Assembly (NCBI GenBank): GCA_037974665.1
Contig: CM075769.1
Span: 23,338,139-23,402,138, forward strand
Direction: 5' to 3'
DNA: 64,000 nt
DNA from: Ehretia macrophylla
Lineage: Eukaryota; Streptophyta; Magnoliopsida; Boraginales; Ehretiaceae
The translations under genes and the position numbers were made by a program. This document shows positions 49,149 to 59,650 of the stretch, in pieces; position 1 is the stretch's first letter, and each line of letters begins with the position of its first letter. A model generated the notes under the pieces. It saw nothing but the letters and a program-made list of their open reading frames with translations. It was not told the origin of the DNA and did no database searches.

Positions 49149-51902
49149 AAAACAATTGCTTCCGCGCAATTCTCGAACTGACAGACAATTAAATCCTCAA
49201 TCGTTACACTTAATAATACTTCTCTTAGTTCTCATTTATCTCCTAGGATGACACCTAACCAAAGACCTCAAAAGAACAACCTCTGTTGACTGCAAGTTGA
49301 TGATCATAGTTCCAAGACAATCTTCAATTCATAATTCTCTCCTACCTAATATCATATTGCATATGAAAGAAATTGCAACTCCAAAGTCCTAGCATGACAC
49401 CACTACTTATCAATCATCTCATACTACACAAAAGAGCTCTATGAACACCCCGAGGGTTTAAAAACTCATTTACGATAACATGAATGATTACTGATCAAGG
49501 AAATATCTCAAAAATGACATTTGTCAGAATATGGCTCTTATGAAATTTACAAGGAAATACGAATATGAAAAATCATATTCGAGCCAACAATCAAGTGAAC
49601 AGGAGGTCAAACGGGTTAGAGAATCAAGAGGTTAATAGTTTAATAAGAAAGCATGATAACTAAGATAAGGAATGTCTCAGTACCTATCAGTTAAATAAGT
49701 ACGAACAAAGGATGATGACGAGTCAAAACAGTGCTGAGTATGTTGAACAAAAATTCCTGAACAAGTAGATATTTCAATTCTCGATGATTGTTCAAGGAAC
49801 CAACAAGTAAGTTGTACTTGAGGTGAAATAAAATTAAGAGATAAGAGATGATTAATTCAATAGAAAATATGAGTATCAAGATAATGAGTATCTCAGCACG
49901 CAATAACCAAAGAAGTATTAATAAGAAGGACAATGCCGAGTATATTGAATGAGCAATTACAAGCAAAGTAATGACTCAAGATTTAATAATGAAACAATAG
50001 GATTAACAAGGATCAACAAGAATGACAATGATGTACTTAGGTAGGGAGTACATCAAGCAAGTGAAATTCGAATAAGTAAAATGGTATACCAAAGGAAAAA
50101 TTACTTTCAAATGAATAGTAATAGGATGAAATGAAATATTGAAACGAATGGCTAGAGATATAGAATGAAATATAGAAGTCTCAAACCTTAACTCCAATAA
50201 GCGACATTGCTATAAGAAGCAAATATGAATGTTAAGAATGGAAACAATGTCAAATGAGTATAGGATCCATTAATCCAATAAGCAAAACTTTCAAGAAACA
50301 ATTGATATGCTAGAAAAGTGTAACTCTCTCTCAAATAAGTGAGAATAGAGTAAAAGATAATAATAAGACTGATAGAATTATGAAGCACAAGAAGGGTGTC
50401 CCACCTACACATTTGAACACCAACAAGTCAAATCCTATAATCTATCTTCCTCCAAATCAAGACACTAAGGAGACCTAGAGAACCTAAGGAGTCATAACAA
50501 TCACCAAACAAGATAAATCACTCCAAAATTTTTCATTCCGTACCAGACCAATCATTAAACAAGATAAATCACCGATTACCCAACAAGATTAACTAATGAA
50601 GACTCCAAAATCTGATAACACAATACAGATTCATATTAACCCACTATAACACAAGAGAATCTCCAATCAACAATTTAGAGAGTCATACCACCTAGAACTC
50701 AAAAGCTTGATGTAGGTAAGTAAATGTTCAGTCACCAAAATGCATTCTTATTTCCTCAAATAATTCTATCTCCCAACAATTACATCCTCGAATAAAGTAA
50801 CTTTAGTCAGGAATCACTCCAATTGTCTCCAAGGCTTAAAGATCAAAACTCCAAAATATCCATTAATAATATAGCAATTCCAAATAGTAGAAATATTCAC
50901 ATGTTATACCACACTTCATTCCATTCACAAATATACATTACTAATTCCTCAAATAAATTATTCTAAAATAACCTCAAGAAAGTATAATCTGAGTTGAGAC
51001 TCCAAAAGTGTCTAATCACAGCCTCACGGAAACCTCAACTTATGATTCATCTCCAAGTAATAATAAGTTAAACATGGCAACAAAAGTAATTATAATCATC
51101 AAGATACATTGCTATTTTCCTCGAACAACTTCATTCTCACTAAAGGAACATCAAGATCAATCCACTAAGCCGAAACTAAAATCCATAAACATAACAATTA
51201 AAATCTAACTGATAAACTTCTAGAATAATAATAATTCAAAATCATGGCCTATCTCTATTTCCGAAAACTCTTACAACCACCCTAGACATTAAAAGGTCAC
51301 TCACGAGTTAAAACATGTATGCAACTATATCATATGAAAGACAAGTACAACGTAATGCGCAATTATCATACAATGCAACATTATCACATAACACACAATT
51401 CAACATATAAGAAGCCAGCATCACATAAACAGGTTATATCATAGAAGTAAGTTATAAACAATTAAAGTCACATAAGCAACAAACTTCACATAAGACAAGT
51501 TGATCACGTAACTCACATTGGTCACTTAAAGTACATTGAGCACCTAAAGTACGTTGTTTCACATAAGCTAGTTATAAACAATTAAAAGCACATAAACAAC
51601 TAACTTCACACAAGCCACAAAATCACATAAAACACAATTGTCATATAATACACATTAATCACATAATACACATTAATTACAACACATTGAGTATGTATAA
51701 CACGTTATCACATAAAACATATTGACCACATTAGTTCACTTAACACACAAGGCATATTTGTCACATAGAATGTTAGACACATAAGTAAATTAATCACATA
51801 AACATATTAACATATGTTTCACTTTTCTTTTACTTAATACATACTTGCATGCTTAGACCACTACCCACATTCCGAGGATACCCCGGCTAACAGCTAACAT
51901 GC
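49149..51902 (-). other. Non-coding interior of the LARD-like element
   Basis: About 2.75 kb without gag, protease, reverse transcriptase or integrase motifs on either strand; the hydrophobic open frames on the minus strand (for example 49691-49966 and 50188-50412) have no family signature. A diverged direct repeat with a spacing of about 215 bp is present: a tcaagataa.gagtatctcag type block at 49660-49757 and again at 49868-49957. Near the PBS (51380-51800) short cacataa/cacatta motifs are strongly clustered. Both could be remnants of packaging or leader sequence, which is speculation. Confidence 0.7.
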
Positions 51903-51914
51903 GCTCTGATACCA
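51903..51914 (-). promoter_or_regulatory. Primer binding site of the LARD-like element
   Basis: The minus strand reads TGGTATCAGAGC, the exact plant initiator-Met tRNA complementary site, separated from the LTR by TTTAAG. It proves the minus orientation. Confidence 0.92.
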
Positions 51915-51920
51915 CTTAAA

Positions 51921-54378
51921 TGTCACGCCCCAACTCGACCCCTCTTACAATCAGTCAGGACGCAACGGAATTTCGGCAGCATAACGACAGTAACATGAAC
52001 ATCAGGGCTCTAAACCAACCCTTAAAAACAACATACATCAAACTCCACAAATCACCAACCAACTCCACAATTAAATCAACAACATACAACGCAACTATTT
52101 CATACATTAAATATTCTTTCATCAACTCATTCATAGTTATGCGCCTCCGTTCCAACATAATACATTTACTATATAACATACACTTCCAAAATAGATTATA
52201 GCCTACCTAGCAACCTAATCATAGACAAAATAAAGACTACTAAGATTGCATCAACTAATTCGTTATCTTTTCAACATCTTTTACATAATGAACTACAAAG
52301 CATATAAAAGTCTACTAAGTTAATATACAAGATAGTAAAACAATACAACACCAAGGATAAGACTCTAGAACATAGGACTCATCCACGTAAGGCACGTTTT
52401 CCACATTCTCCTCTTCAGGAGGCACGTACCCGTAATCCTGTAAAAGTACACCTGTATGCATGCAATAATAGAGAGTGAGCTTATATAAAATAAGCCCAGT
52501 GAGGATCCGATAGATCTCGAGCAAGGTCTACTAAACTCCTTGGAATAATCCTTTGAGTCAGTAAACACACAATAACAATAAATAATACTATTATCACATA
52601 ACTATATGACCATTCAATAAAGGATACTCTCTCTAGTTGGTGTAGCTCCAAACGCCATCACGATCTCAACCATTCTTCTTGTAACTCCCCATTACTCACG
52701 CACCCGGGGTACCCCCAATAACCTCGCCCTCCATGACACCTCCGTCATGCGAGCTGGAGGCAATCTCTGATAGTCATGCCGTTATCAACCCGACAGCCCG
52801 ATACTGCCCGAGAGGTGGCACACACATACCAGAGACCCAGCAATAATAATAAACATCAATCATCAATATTCCGAGAGATCAGCAACAAAAGTGCCTGATT
52901 CCCGTACTCAATAATCAATCAATAAAACATCAATATAACATCAATATAACATTAAACAGCAAACAACTAAGTTAGATGACAAAGTAGGCCATCTAACCGA
53001 ACATGCATTAAACACACAATCAAACTCTAATTTACCCATCAACAACTCACAATTCAATCACTCAACACCACCCAACCATCTAAAGGCATTGTTCAAGAAA
53101 TTAAAGAATGACAACCTAAACTTCTAAAATTCATAACTTACAATCTACTAATCCAAACATTGCCAAATCAGTTTCTATCACTCACCCATTCAACCTACTA
53201 CATTAACCCTCTCGGAAATCCACCATAACACCTCCAAATCATGCCCGATAACCCTAAAACCCTAGGATGTCTTGGCTGGATTTTCCGGGTTTTCACACAA
53301 ACAATGTAATCGAAAATTCGGCATTACAACAGCGCTAACACGTAATTATCAAGTATTTAAAAATCGACGGCAATCGATTTCGATCAACACAACTCATTTA
53401 ATTCAACTTTGAACATTTTAATCAAAATTAAATACCCGGAAAATAAAAATTATGCTACATCTGACAGAAATTCGTAGTATTGGTATATAACGATCCCTAG
53501 CATGCAAGGAGCAATAATCTATCATCAGATTTCAATTCTAACGGTTAAATTTTCATTTATGAGCAAAAACATAAAAATGACATTTTGAGATCTAGAATTT
53601 TTCTCTCACCTTTGATCCGAAGTAAAGCTAGGAATGCGTGCAACAGGTACCCAACAAGCGGAATCTAGCTCGGTTTGAAAAGATTTGGACTTTAAATGAG
53701 TTTTCTAAGGCAAAATTACTTTGAAAATAAGTTGAATAAAATCTATTTTTTTCCCTAAGCTTTCACGGCTGCAAGGTGTGTGAAAATGTGGTGTTTTGCT
53801 TTGTTTCATTGTGTGTTGGTGATATATGCATGAAAGTCAACAAGTCAAATGAAAGTCAAAGTTGAAAGTTTAGTATTTTTAGTGTTTTCTTGACTTTAAA
53901 TGCATTTTATTGATCACCAATGTTCAAAATAATTATTCAACACCCAAAATAGCTCAAGTAAATTATTTTTAGGTGACAAGAAGTTTTACAATCAAACAGT
54001 TTCACCCGAGTCGGCTTAAAACTCGATTTTTGTAAAAGTCGGTGTAAAATCCCTAATAAATTCTTAAGCCGATTTTAAAACCGTTTTCATCAAACACAGG
54101 TCTATTAAAGTCCGTGGACTAGGTCTAGAAGGGTTAAAAAGACCAGTTTTAAAATTTTAGCGGACGTGTTTCAAAAACACTATTCACTAAAAATCGACGA
54201 TAAAATTTCTGACTCCGTTTTTTTATGAAAATTTCATGAATGCACATTTAGCACGTATTAGGAGTATTGACATCAAAATTATAACATTCTAGGTCATATA
54301 GCACATAAACAGGTCAAATGCACGTAAAACGAGATAAAACACGTAAATCGAGTTAAAGCAGAAAAGTGGGGTTTCACA
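51921..54378 (-). repeat. 5' LTR of the LARD-like element
   Basis: 2458 bp, low end TGTCACGCCCC and high end GGGGTTTCACA, nearly identical to the 3' LTR. It carries the core AGCCCGATACTGCCC at 52794-52808. One extra T in a T run near 54220 is the only length difference seen. Confidence 0.93.
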
Positions 54379-54383
54379 CTCTT

Positions 54384-55034
54384 GATACGAAAGAAAGCTC
54401 TTGTCATAGAGAAGAGATCTAAAGTGTTGGTTCCTTCGATCACCCTCCCTTGAATCTAAACTGGTCGAATGTGAAGGAGTAGCTCTATGAACATATACAA
54501 ATTCTTGAAGAGCAGAAAAATTCCGTTGCGGTTCAGCGTACACTTAGAAACTAATGCATTAGAGAATCTTAAGCGGAAGTTATACCCTTCTTATGTGGGT
54601 ATGTAATCAGTGAATACAATATACGGGTTTTTTTTTTTTTTTAATTATGAGAAATTCATCTTAGGTCGGATTGAATTAGGTGTTACTTATTAGATACCTA
54701 CTTTACTATAACCCCTTCCCTGATAACTACGACATGTGCGCAAGCTAAAACCTTTGTCCGGAGATATGTAGGTCTTGCTACATTCTGCAGAAAAACAAGC
54801 ATGCCAGAAAATGTAAAACATATATCTTTGTAGAGAAGAATAGTGATTCACGGTACTGTTTGAGCTAACCTAATTTCCAAGAAACGCCAACAGACATTCC
54901 GTTATGTAGGCTGCACCACAAATTCAACGTGATCACCCTAGAGTTTTATGAGAGGAGAAGAAATCCAGCACTTGCTGCACCAAAAAGCCGATACAAGATT
55001 AATTAACTAGCAAATAGATAAGAATAACATGCAG
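54384..55034. other. Spacer right of the LARD-like element
   Basis: The remainder of the duplicated 82-bp unit is followed by AT-rich DNA with a T run near 54630. No gene, RNA or repeat family was recognised; an open frame on the minus strand at 54289-54543 crosses the element boundary and is not credible. Confidence 0.5.
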
Positions 55035-55353
55035 TATTGGCCATTAAACTTGTAGAAAGTTTTAAATCATCGATTAATTTTTTTCTTTTTGGGAAAATCC
55101 GCCTCTAAATTTCCTTTTGTTATAAATAAGTCATTTCTTTTAATTATAACTTTAACACTAACGGATTGAGCATCAGCTTAGTAGTTAAAAATATACAGAG
55201 AAATATCATTTTTATCCTTTGAACCATTAATTTTATTGTTAAAATTAGACGGGAGGTTTTCTGAAACAAATGCAAAATTTAGCATGTAAGTTGAAATGAA
55301 AAAAAGGTTTAGTGGGTCATTTAAAACTTCTTAAAAATTTAGTAGTCAATGAC
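55035..55353. mobile_element. Putative MITE (Mutator-like) with diverged terminal inverted repeats
   Basis: The left arm, ccattaaacttgtagaaagt followed by tttaaatcat (55041-55070), is inversely repeated at the right as atttaaaacttcttaaaaat followed by ttagtagtcaatgac (55319-55353). The arms are about 30 bp and imperfect, the interior about 250 bp and non-coding. A related arm sequence occurs at 33393-33615. A target duplication was not established. Confidence 0.5.
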
Positions 55354-55494
55354 TTTATTATCCAAAAATAAATAAGCCAAAGCCAAGATTACAGGAGGTA
55401 CAGTAATCTTGATTACTAGCTACACATGTACACAATCATTCTTCTCCCTACATCTAACAATTTATTGAGGTCCTTATTCATACTCGCGGTGTAG

Positions 55495-55649
55495 AGTTTG
55501 AGAATATTCGTTGTAGAACTTTGTAATCTATTATGTGATTTTTACCTTCATAGATCTATTATTTAGATCACATAGTTTCCACATTCATAATCATTTTCTT
55601 AGTAGGTACTAGCAAGCTTGCCCTATTCTAGAAGACTCAAAGCATGATT
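55495..55649 (-). repeat. Element X, 3' LTR, distal part
   Basis: Matches the PBS-side half of the LTR at 61563-61857: both have catagatctattatttagatc, then gcactagcaagctt / gtactagcaagctt, then agaagactcaaagcatgatt. It is interrupted at TGATT by the copy 6 solo LTR and continues at 58163. The low boundary is approximate. Confidence 0.7.
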
Positions 55650-58162
55650 TGTGACGCTTGAGAATTTGCATCATATTCATGAATAGTTGTTGCATATCTT
55701 TGTGCATTTTAATGTGCTTTAATTTTAGTTTAAATATGCATTATTGATGGTTACTATTTATAAGAGAATTCGACTATTCAATTTGCTCGAATTAATATTT
55801 TTCCTAGATAGTTTGGCTTATAAAAGGAATCGGGAACTTGAGATTTTGAGCTTTGGGTGCCATGAGCACGCGTTAGTAAAATGAAACTTGATTCGTATAA
55901 ATAGTGAATCATTTGTAAACATAGTTATTAGACTAGTTGGTTTTAAAATTGAATTTAGACCTAGATTTGACCAAGCCACTTATGCAATTGACCCAAAATA
56001 TATATACATATACATATAAAATAACCTATGTACTAAACATTAACATTCGATTGCTCAAAAACAATTCACAAAATTTCCTCTATATCCCCTTACCCACTCG
56101 ACAGCTTCCAAGGAGAAAAATCCTTCAAGCTTTGCATCTTGGCCTCCTAGCTTGTGTTTAGAAGGGTTTTGGAGCTACCTAAGGCCTCTACAACTTGCCT
56201 ATACCTTGTACAAGTGAGGGAGTTTGCATATGTTCCACTTTAAAGTTTATGTCAACTTTGAAATTTTGAGATTTGTTGATTATAGTTATTGAGTTGCTTG
56301 AATATTGTGATACACATGCTCTACATGCTATATGGACCTTGCTTGCTTAGTTTAGTGGTTTATTCCATGGTTGAATGCTATGATCCATGAAAGAGATGAT
56401 GAATAGTTTCTAATTTTAGGGTTTTGCTATAAGTTTCTATTTAAATTGATTTCATGCTACCTATAGGTGCTTTAGACGTTATTGAACATAGTTAAAGGCT
56501 TGTGTGTAATTTGGCCGGAATTGGATTAAAATACGAATTTAGCCAATATTTAAAAGGGAATTTTTCGTAAAACGTAATCCGGGCACAATTGAACCTTAGA
56601 TTAGGTACCTACTAGGCATGGAAGCACTTTTGGTGCTTTTGTTGCGTTGATTTGAGGGGCGGTTAAGGTAGTTGTAGTTAAAATCAACTCGGGGTCTTCC
56701 TAAGCTTTTGTCTCCAAAGAGGGTTTTTAGGGCTTAGATAGGTGCCTTTTAGTATCCTTAAGGATGTAATATGGTCAGTTTGTGGAATTAGAACCTTGAG
56801 TCTCGTATGGTAGTAAAATTGCTTAGTTGTCAAAGGGAAAAATATGAGTATTGGATGTTTTAGCACCTGTATTGACTTGTAGTTGCTTATTGTTTGTCTA
56901 AATGTCTTTCTAAAGTATATTTGAGCTACTTGTTGAGTTTCATGGAAAAGTATGATATTTGCCTTTTGTGCTTAAATAGTTATTTCATGTATAAAAGCTT
57001 ATATTGTGACTAATTGCGAGGCCAACCTACTTTGTCGTCCCTCATATGTGATTATTGGTACTACTTGGTTCTCGTGATCATGAATTGGGTTGCGCAACCT
57101 TCTCGGACATGGTAGTGTAGAGAAACTTCGGGCAGTATCGGGCTGTCGGTCTAGCTCGGCTACCATGGTGCCTATTCCCTTTCTCGCTGAAGCATACTCT
57201 TCTACCTCAGAGGCATGGTTCACCTCGTTGGGGCATACAAATCTATCTCGGGAGAAATAGATCGTAGGATTGGGGTACATCTGGAGTACCCCATTGAAAG
57301 AATAAGGGGTTTGCCGACATTTGCTTGAAGATCATGGTTCGTGGTTCGAGATCAAAGACAAAGAAGATGAACAGTATCCTTTTTAAATATGTTTAAATAA
57401 TTGTTCAATTAGCTTGCTATATTGTGTTACTTATGTTATTATCTTTGTTGTATTGCACAAAATCATTTGCGAAACACCCCCAGTTTACTGTATCCCCTCC
57501 CTCGCTGAGCAACTGTGTTGCTCACTCTTCTTTTAACATGTTTCTAGACAAGCTGAGGTGAATCCCCAGCTTGTGGCTGTAGAAGAAGAAGAAAAAGTCC
57601 AAGTAGATCAGCTTCCTTGATTGCTTATATGCTGAGGTTGGCTGCTGTATGTGAAGATGTGTTGTTATGTGCTATATTCTACTTTTGAGACGTTTGGGGT
57701 CTTGTATGTAGTTGTGTGGAAATTGATGACTTGTAATTAAGTTGTAATCTTGGATGATTTGATAGAGTAGTTGGCATGTAATAGTTAATGCTAGACTTTA
57801 TTGTCTTTGTTTGCATGCTTGTGTGTTAAGGGATGTTAAATGAAGGACTTAACATGTCAGTATAACTTATAACTTTAATTAGAGTGGTATGACAAGCAAG
57901 TTATGACTTAGAGTTGCTATAAACATGTCTTGCATGCTTGTATGTTATGCTATTGTTGAGTTCTAAGACTCGGATGGCCTTAAGGAGTTTGCTGTATATG
58001 TTGACATTGGAAGATAGGATTGTATGAGAAGATTGGTTGTAGATTGGTGGTTATATGTGATTGTTTGTAGGTTATCAGTTAGTCCATAGTACAGAGGAGA
58101 CTCTATCCGTGTACTGGGTCCAGACTTAACCTTTAGTGTGAGGTTGGGTTCGGGGCATTACA
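55650..58162 (+). mobile_element. Family A solo LTR, copy 6, TSD TGATT
   Basis: A 2513-bp plus-strand LTR that starts TGTGACGCTTGAG and ends TTCGGGGCATTACA. Perfect target duplications TGATT lie at 55645-55649 and 58163-58167. The core at 57080-57290 has an intact palindrome GGTTGCGCAACC (57089-57100) and GGGCAGTATCGGGCT (57130-57144). Its length and ends are closest to copy 1. Confidence 0.92.
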
Positions 58163-58318
58163 TGATTCTTCTAGATGGGGTTTCCCTTGATATGTCTATT
58201 ATAGATTTGTTTGTCTTGTGGCCCAAGTCGGGCCTTTGGTCATATAGGTTTGAGTTAGCCCATACCCAATTATTTATTAATAGCTAGACTTAGGCCTGGA
58301 TTATATTCTGCCACTATA
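58163..58318 (-). repeat. Element X, 3' LTR, proximal part
   Basis: Matches 61690-61857 with blocks cttgtggcccaagtcgggcc / gttgcccaagtcgggcc, gttagcccatacccaattat and tagctagacttaggcct. The high end reads GCCACTATA where the 5' LTR has GCCACTACA, a decayed TG start. Confidence 0.75.
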
Positions 58319-58328
58319 GTTAAGTATC

Positions 58329-58485
58329 CTACTCTCTAAGTTGAAATATTTTTGAGTTAGAGAGTAGCTAATCATTACACCCCTGTAGGATTGTTTTTCG
58401 GTCTTTTAAATGGCCGCATCCCCTGTGGAGTGCTTTGGGCCTGAGTGGGCCGCATCCCCTATGGAGTGCTATGGGCCTGAATGTG
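58329..58485. repeat. Hairpin-forming inverted repeat followed by two tandem copies of a 39-bp unit
   Basis: CTACTCTCTAA (58329-58339) and its exact complement TTAGAGAGTAG (58357-58367) form an 11-bp stem with a 17-base loop. About 45 bp later ggccgcatcccctgtggagt, continuing ..ttgggcctga, is repeated once as ggccgcatcccctatggagt, continuing ..atgggcctga. Both lie just inside element X next to its 3' LTR. Confidence 0.75.
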
Positions 58486-59650
58486 TCGCATAAACATATA
58501 TAAGAAGTCCATAAACTTGACGACGCTCACATGGCTTGTACGGATTGTTGTTTGCATTATATTCCTGCAACCACAAGTGCATAGTTCCACATACGTATGT
58601 ATATACTATACTGAAATATAAACATTGGATAAAAGTAAGTTTAACTAAATCCACACATTAAAATTAAAATTAGAGAAGTCATTGAGTTCACTTGAAGTCT
58701 TTCTTTCTCCTTTCTCTCTCTTAATACTAAGAGAAAATGGTGGCCAATAGATATGCTTAACTAATTCATTATCAAAATTGATTGTTATGCAAAAATTCGT
58801 ATATGGAAACCATGTATGTTCAAGTAAACCACTTAATCTAGAAATTATGAAATATACTATCTCAGTGGGCAATTCAAAGTGCTCAAAACTACTTTTATTT
58901 ATTTATTTATCTTAAACCATCTTTCTTTCAACCAGAAAAACTCAATGAATCAATAACGGAATGAGTATCTTATCTCGAGCAAAAGCATAAATAATTTTTC
59001 AAAAGATCAACTTCACTTGTTCCTACATATTTGTGTGAGAGAAGTGAACTAAGAACCAGAAAACTGTTGCAGATCTCTTTTTCCAAGATTAATTTAGATA
59101 CATTAACAAACATGAAAATCAATAGAGGCTCTTGCTATGAAAAATTGACGACAGTTCCAAATTTTGAGGTATATCTAAAATACAAAATATTTGTAAATAG
59201 TATGTAATGCAGTCAATCCCTCCTCAATCAAGACTATATTCATTTATGTGTATATACATATATGTGTAATGAATATCAACAAAAAGTAACTATAACTCAT
59301 GCTAATTAACAAGAATAAAAAAACTCTACCAGAACATCATTTATTCAATCTTAGTTTTCTTATCCTTTTTGCTTGGTTCAAAAATATTGTGAATAAGGCA
59401 AAACTTCTTTGAAGCAAGGAAAAGAGAGACAACAACAAATAAAGAGGACAATAGAAAGGTAGAAGGATTCAACTAAATCTCAAGTAAAAACACATGCACA
59501 CAACGCACGCGTGAGAATGGCCAACAAATAAAGAGGACAATAGAAATGCAGATCAATTATGCCCCTTTGTTTGCAAGAGTTGAATTCTATAAAATAAAAT
59601 TAAGGTAAAAACCCACTAGTACAAAGAAGAAGAGGAGATGATGACGATTA
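58486..59650. other. Interior of element X, no coding region recognised
   Basis: AT-rich DNA. Neither strand gives retroelement protein motifs. The interior of element X outside the element C copy is only about 1.5 kb, so it is non-autonomous or heavily deleted. Confidence 0.5.

Larger units (their letters stand above)
46679..54378 (-). mobile_element. Complete non-autonomous LTR retrotransposon (LARD-like), family B, TSD CTCTT
   Basis: A 7.7-kb minus-strand element with two direct LTRs (46679-49135 and 51921-54378), a PBS, a PPT and a 2.79-kb interior with no gag or pol. Perfect target duplications CTCTT lie at 46674-46678 and 54379-54383. The LTRs differ by about nine substitutions and one base of indel over about 2457 bp by eye, so the insertion is recent. 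With all cis signals but no proteins, it must have been copied by enzymes made elsewhere. The initiator-Met-type PBS and TGTGAAACCCC ends fit a Ty3/gypsy or copia parent. The shared core motif with family A suggests a Ty3/gypsy (Tekay-like) relation, which is inference. Confidence 0.92.

Noticed and set aside
49691..50412. Minus-strand hydrophobic open frames in the LARD-like interior, resembling membrane proteins
   Set aside because: The composition follows from AT-rich sequence. Frames overlap and contain no conserved motif; treated as chance.
46678..52568. Pairs of identical open frames at 46678/51920 and 47073/52315
   Set aside because: They are duplicated only because the two LTRs are identical, and one frame is antisense to the other. 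Not genes.
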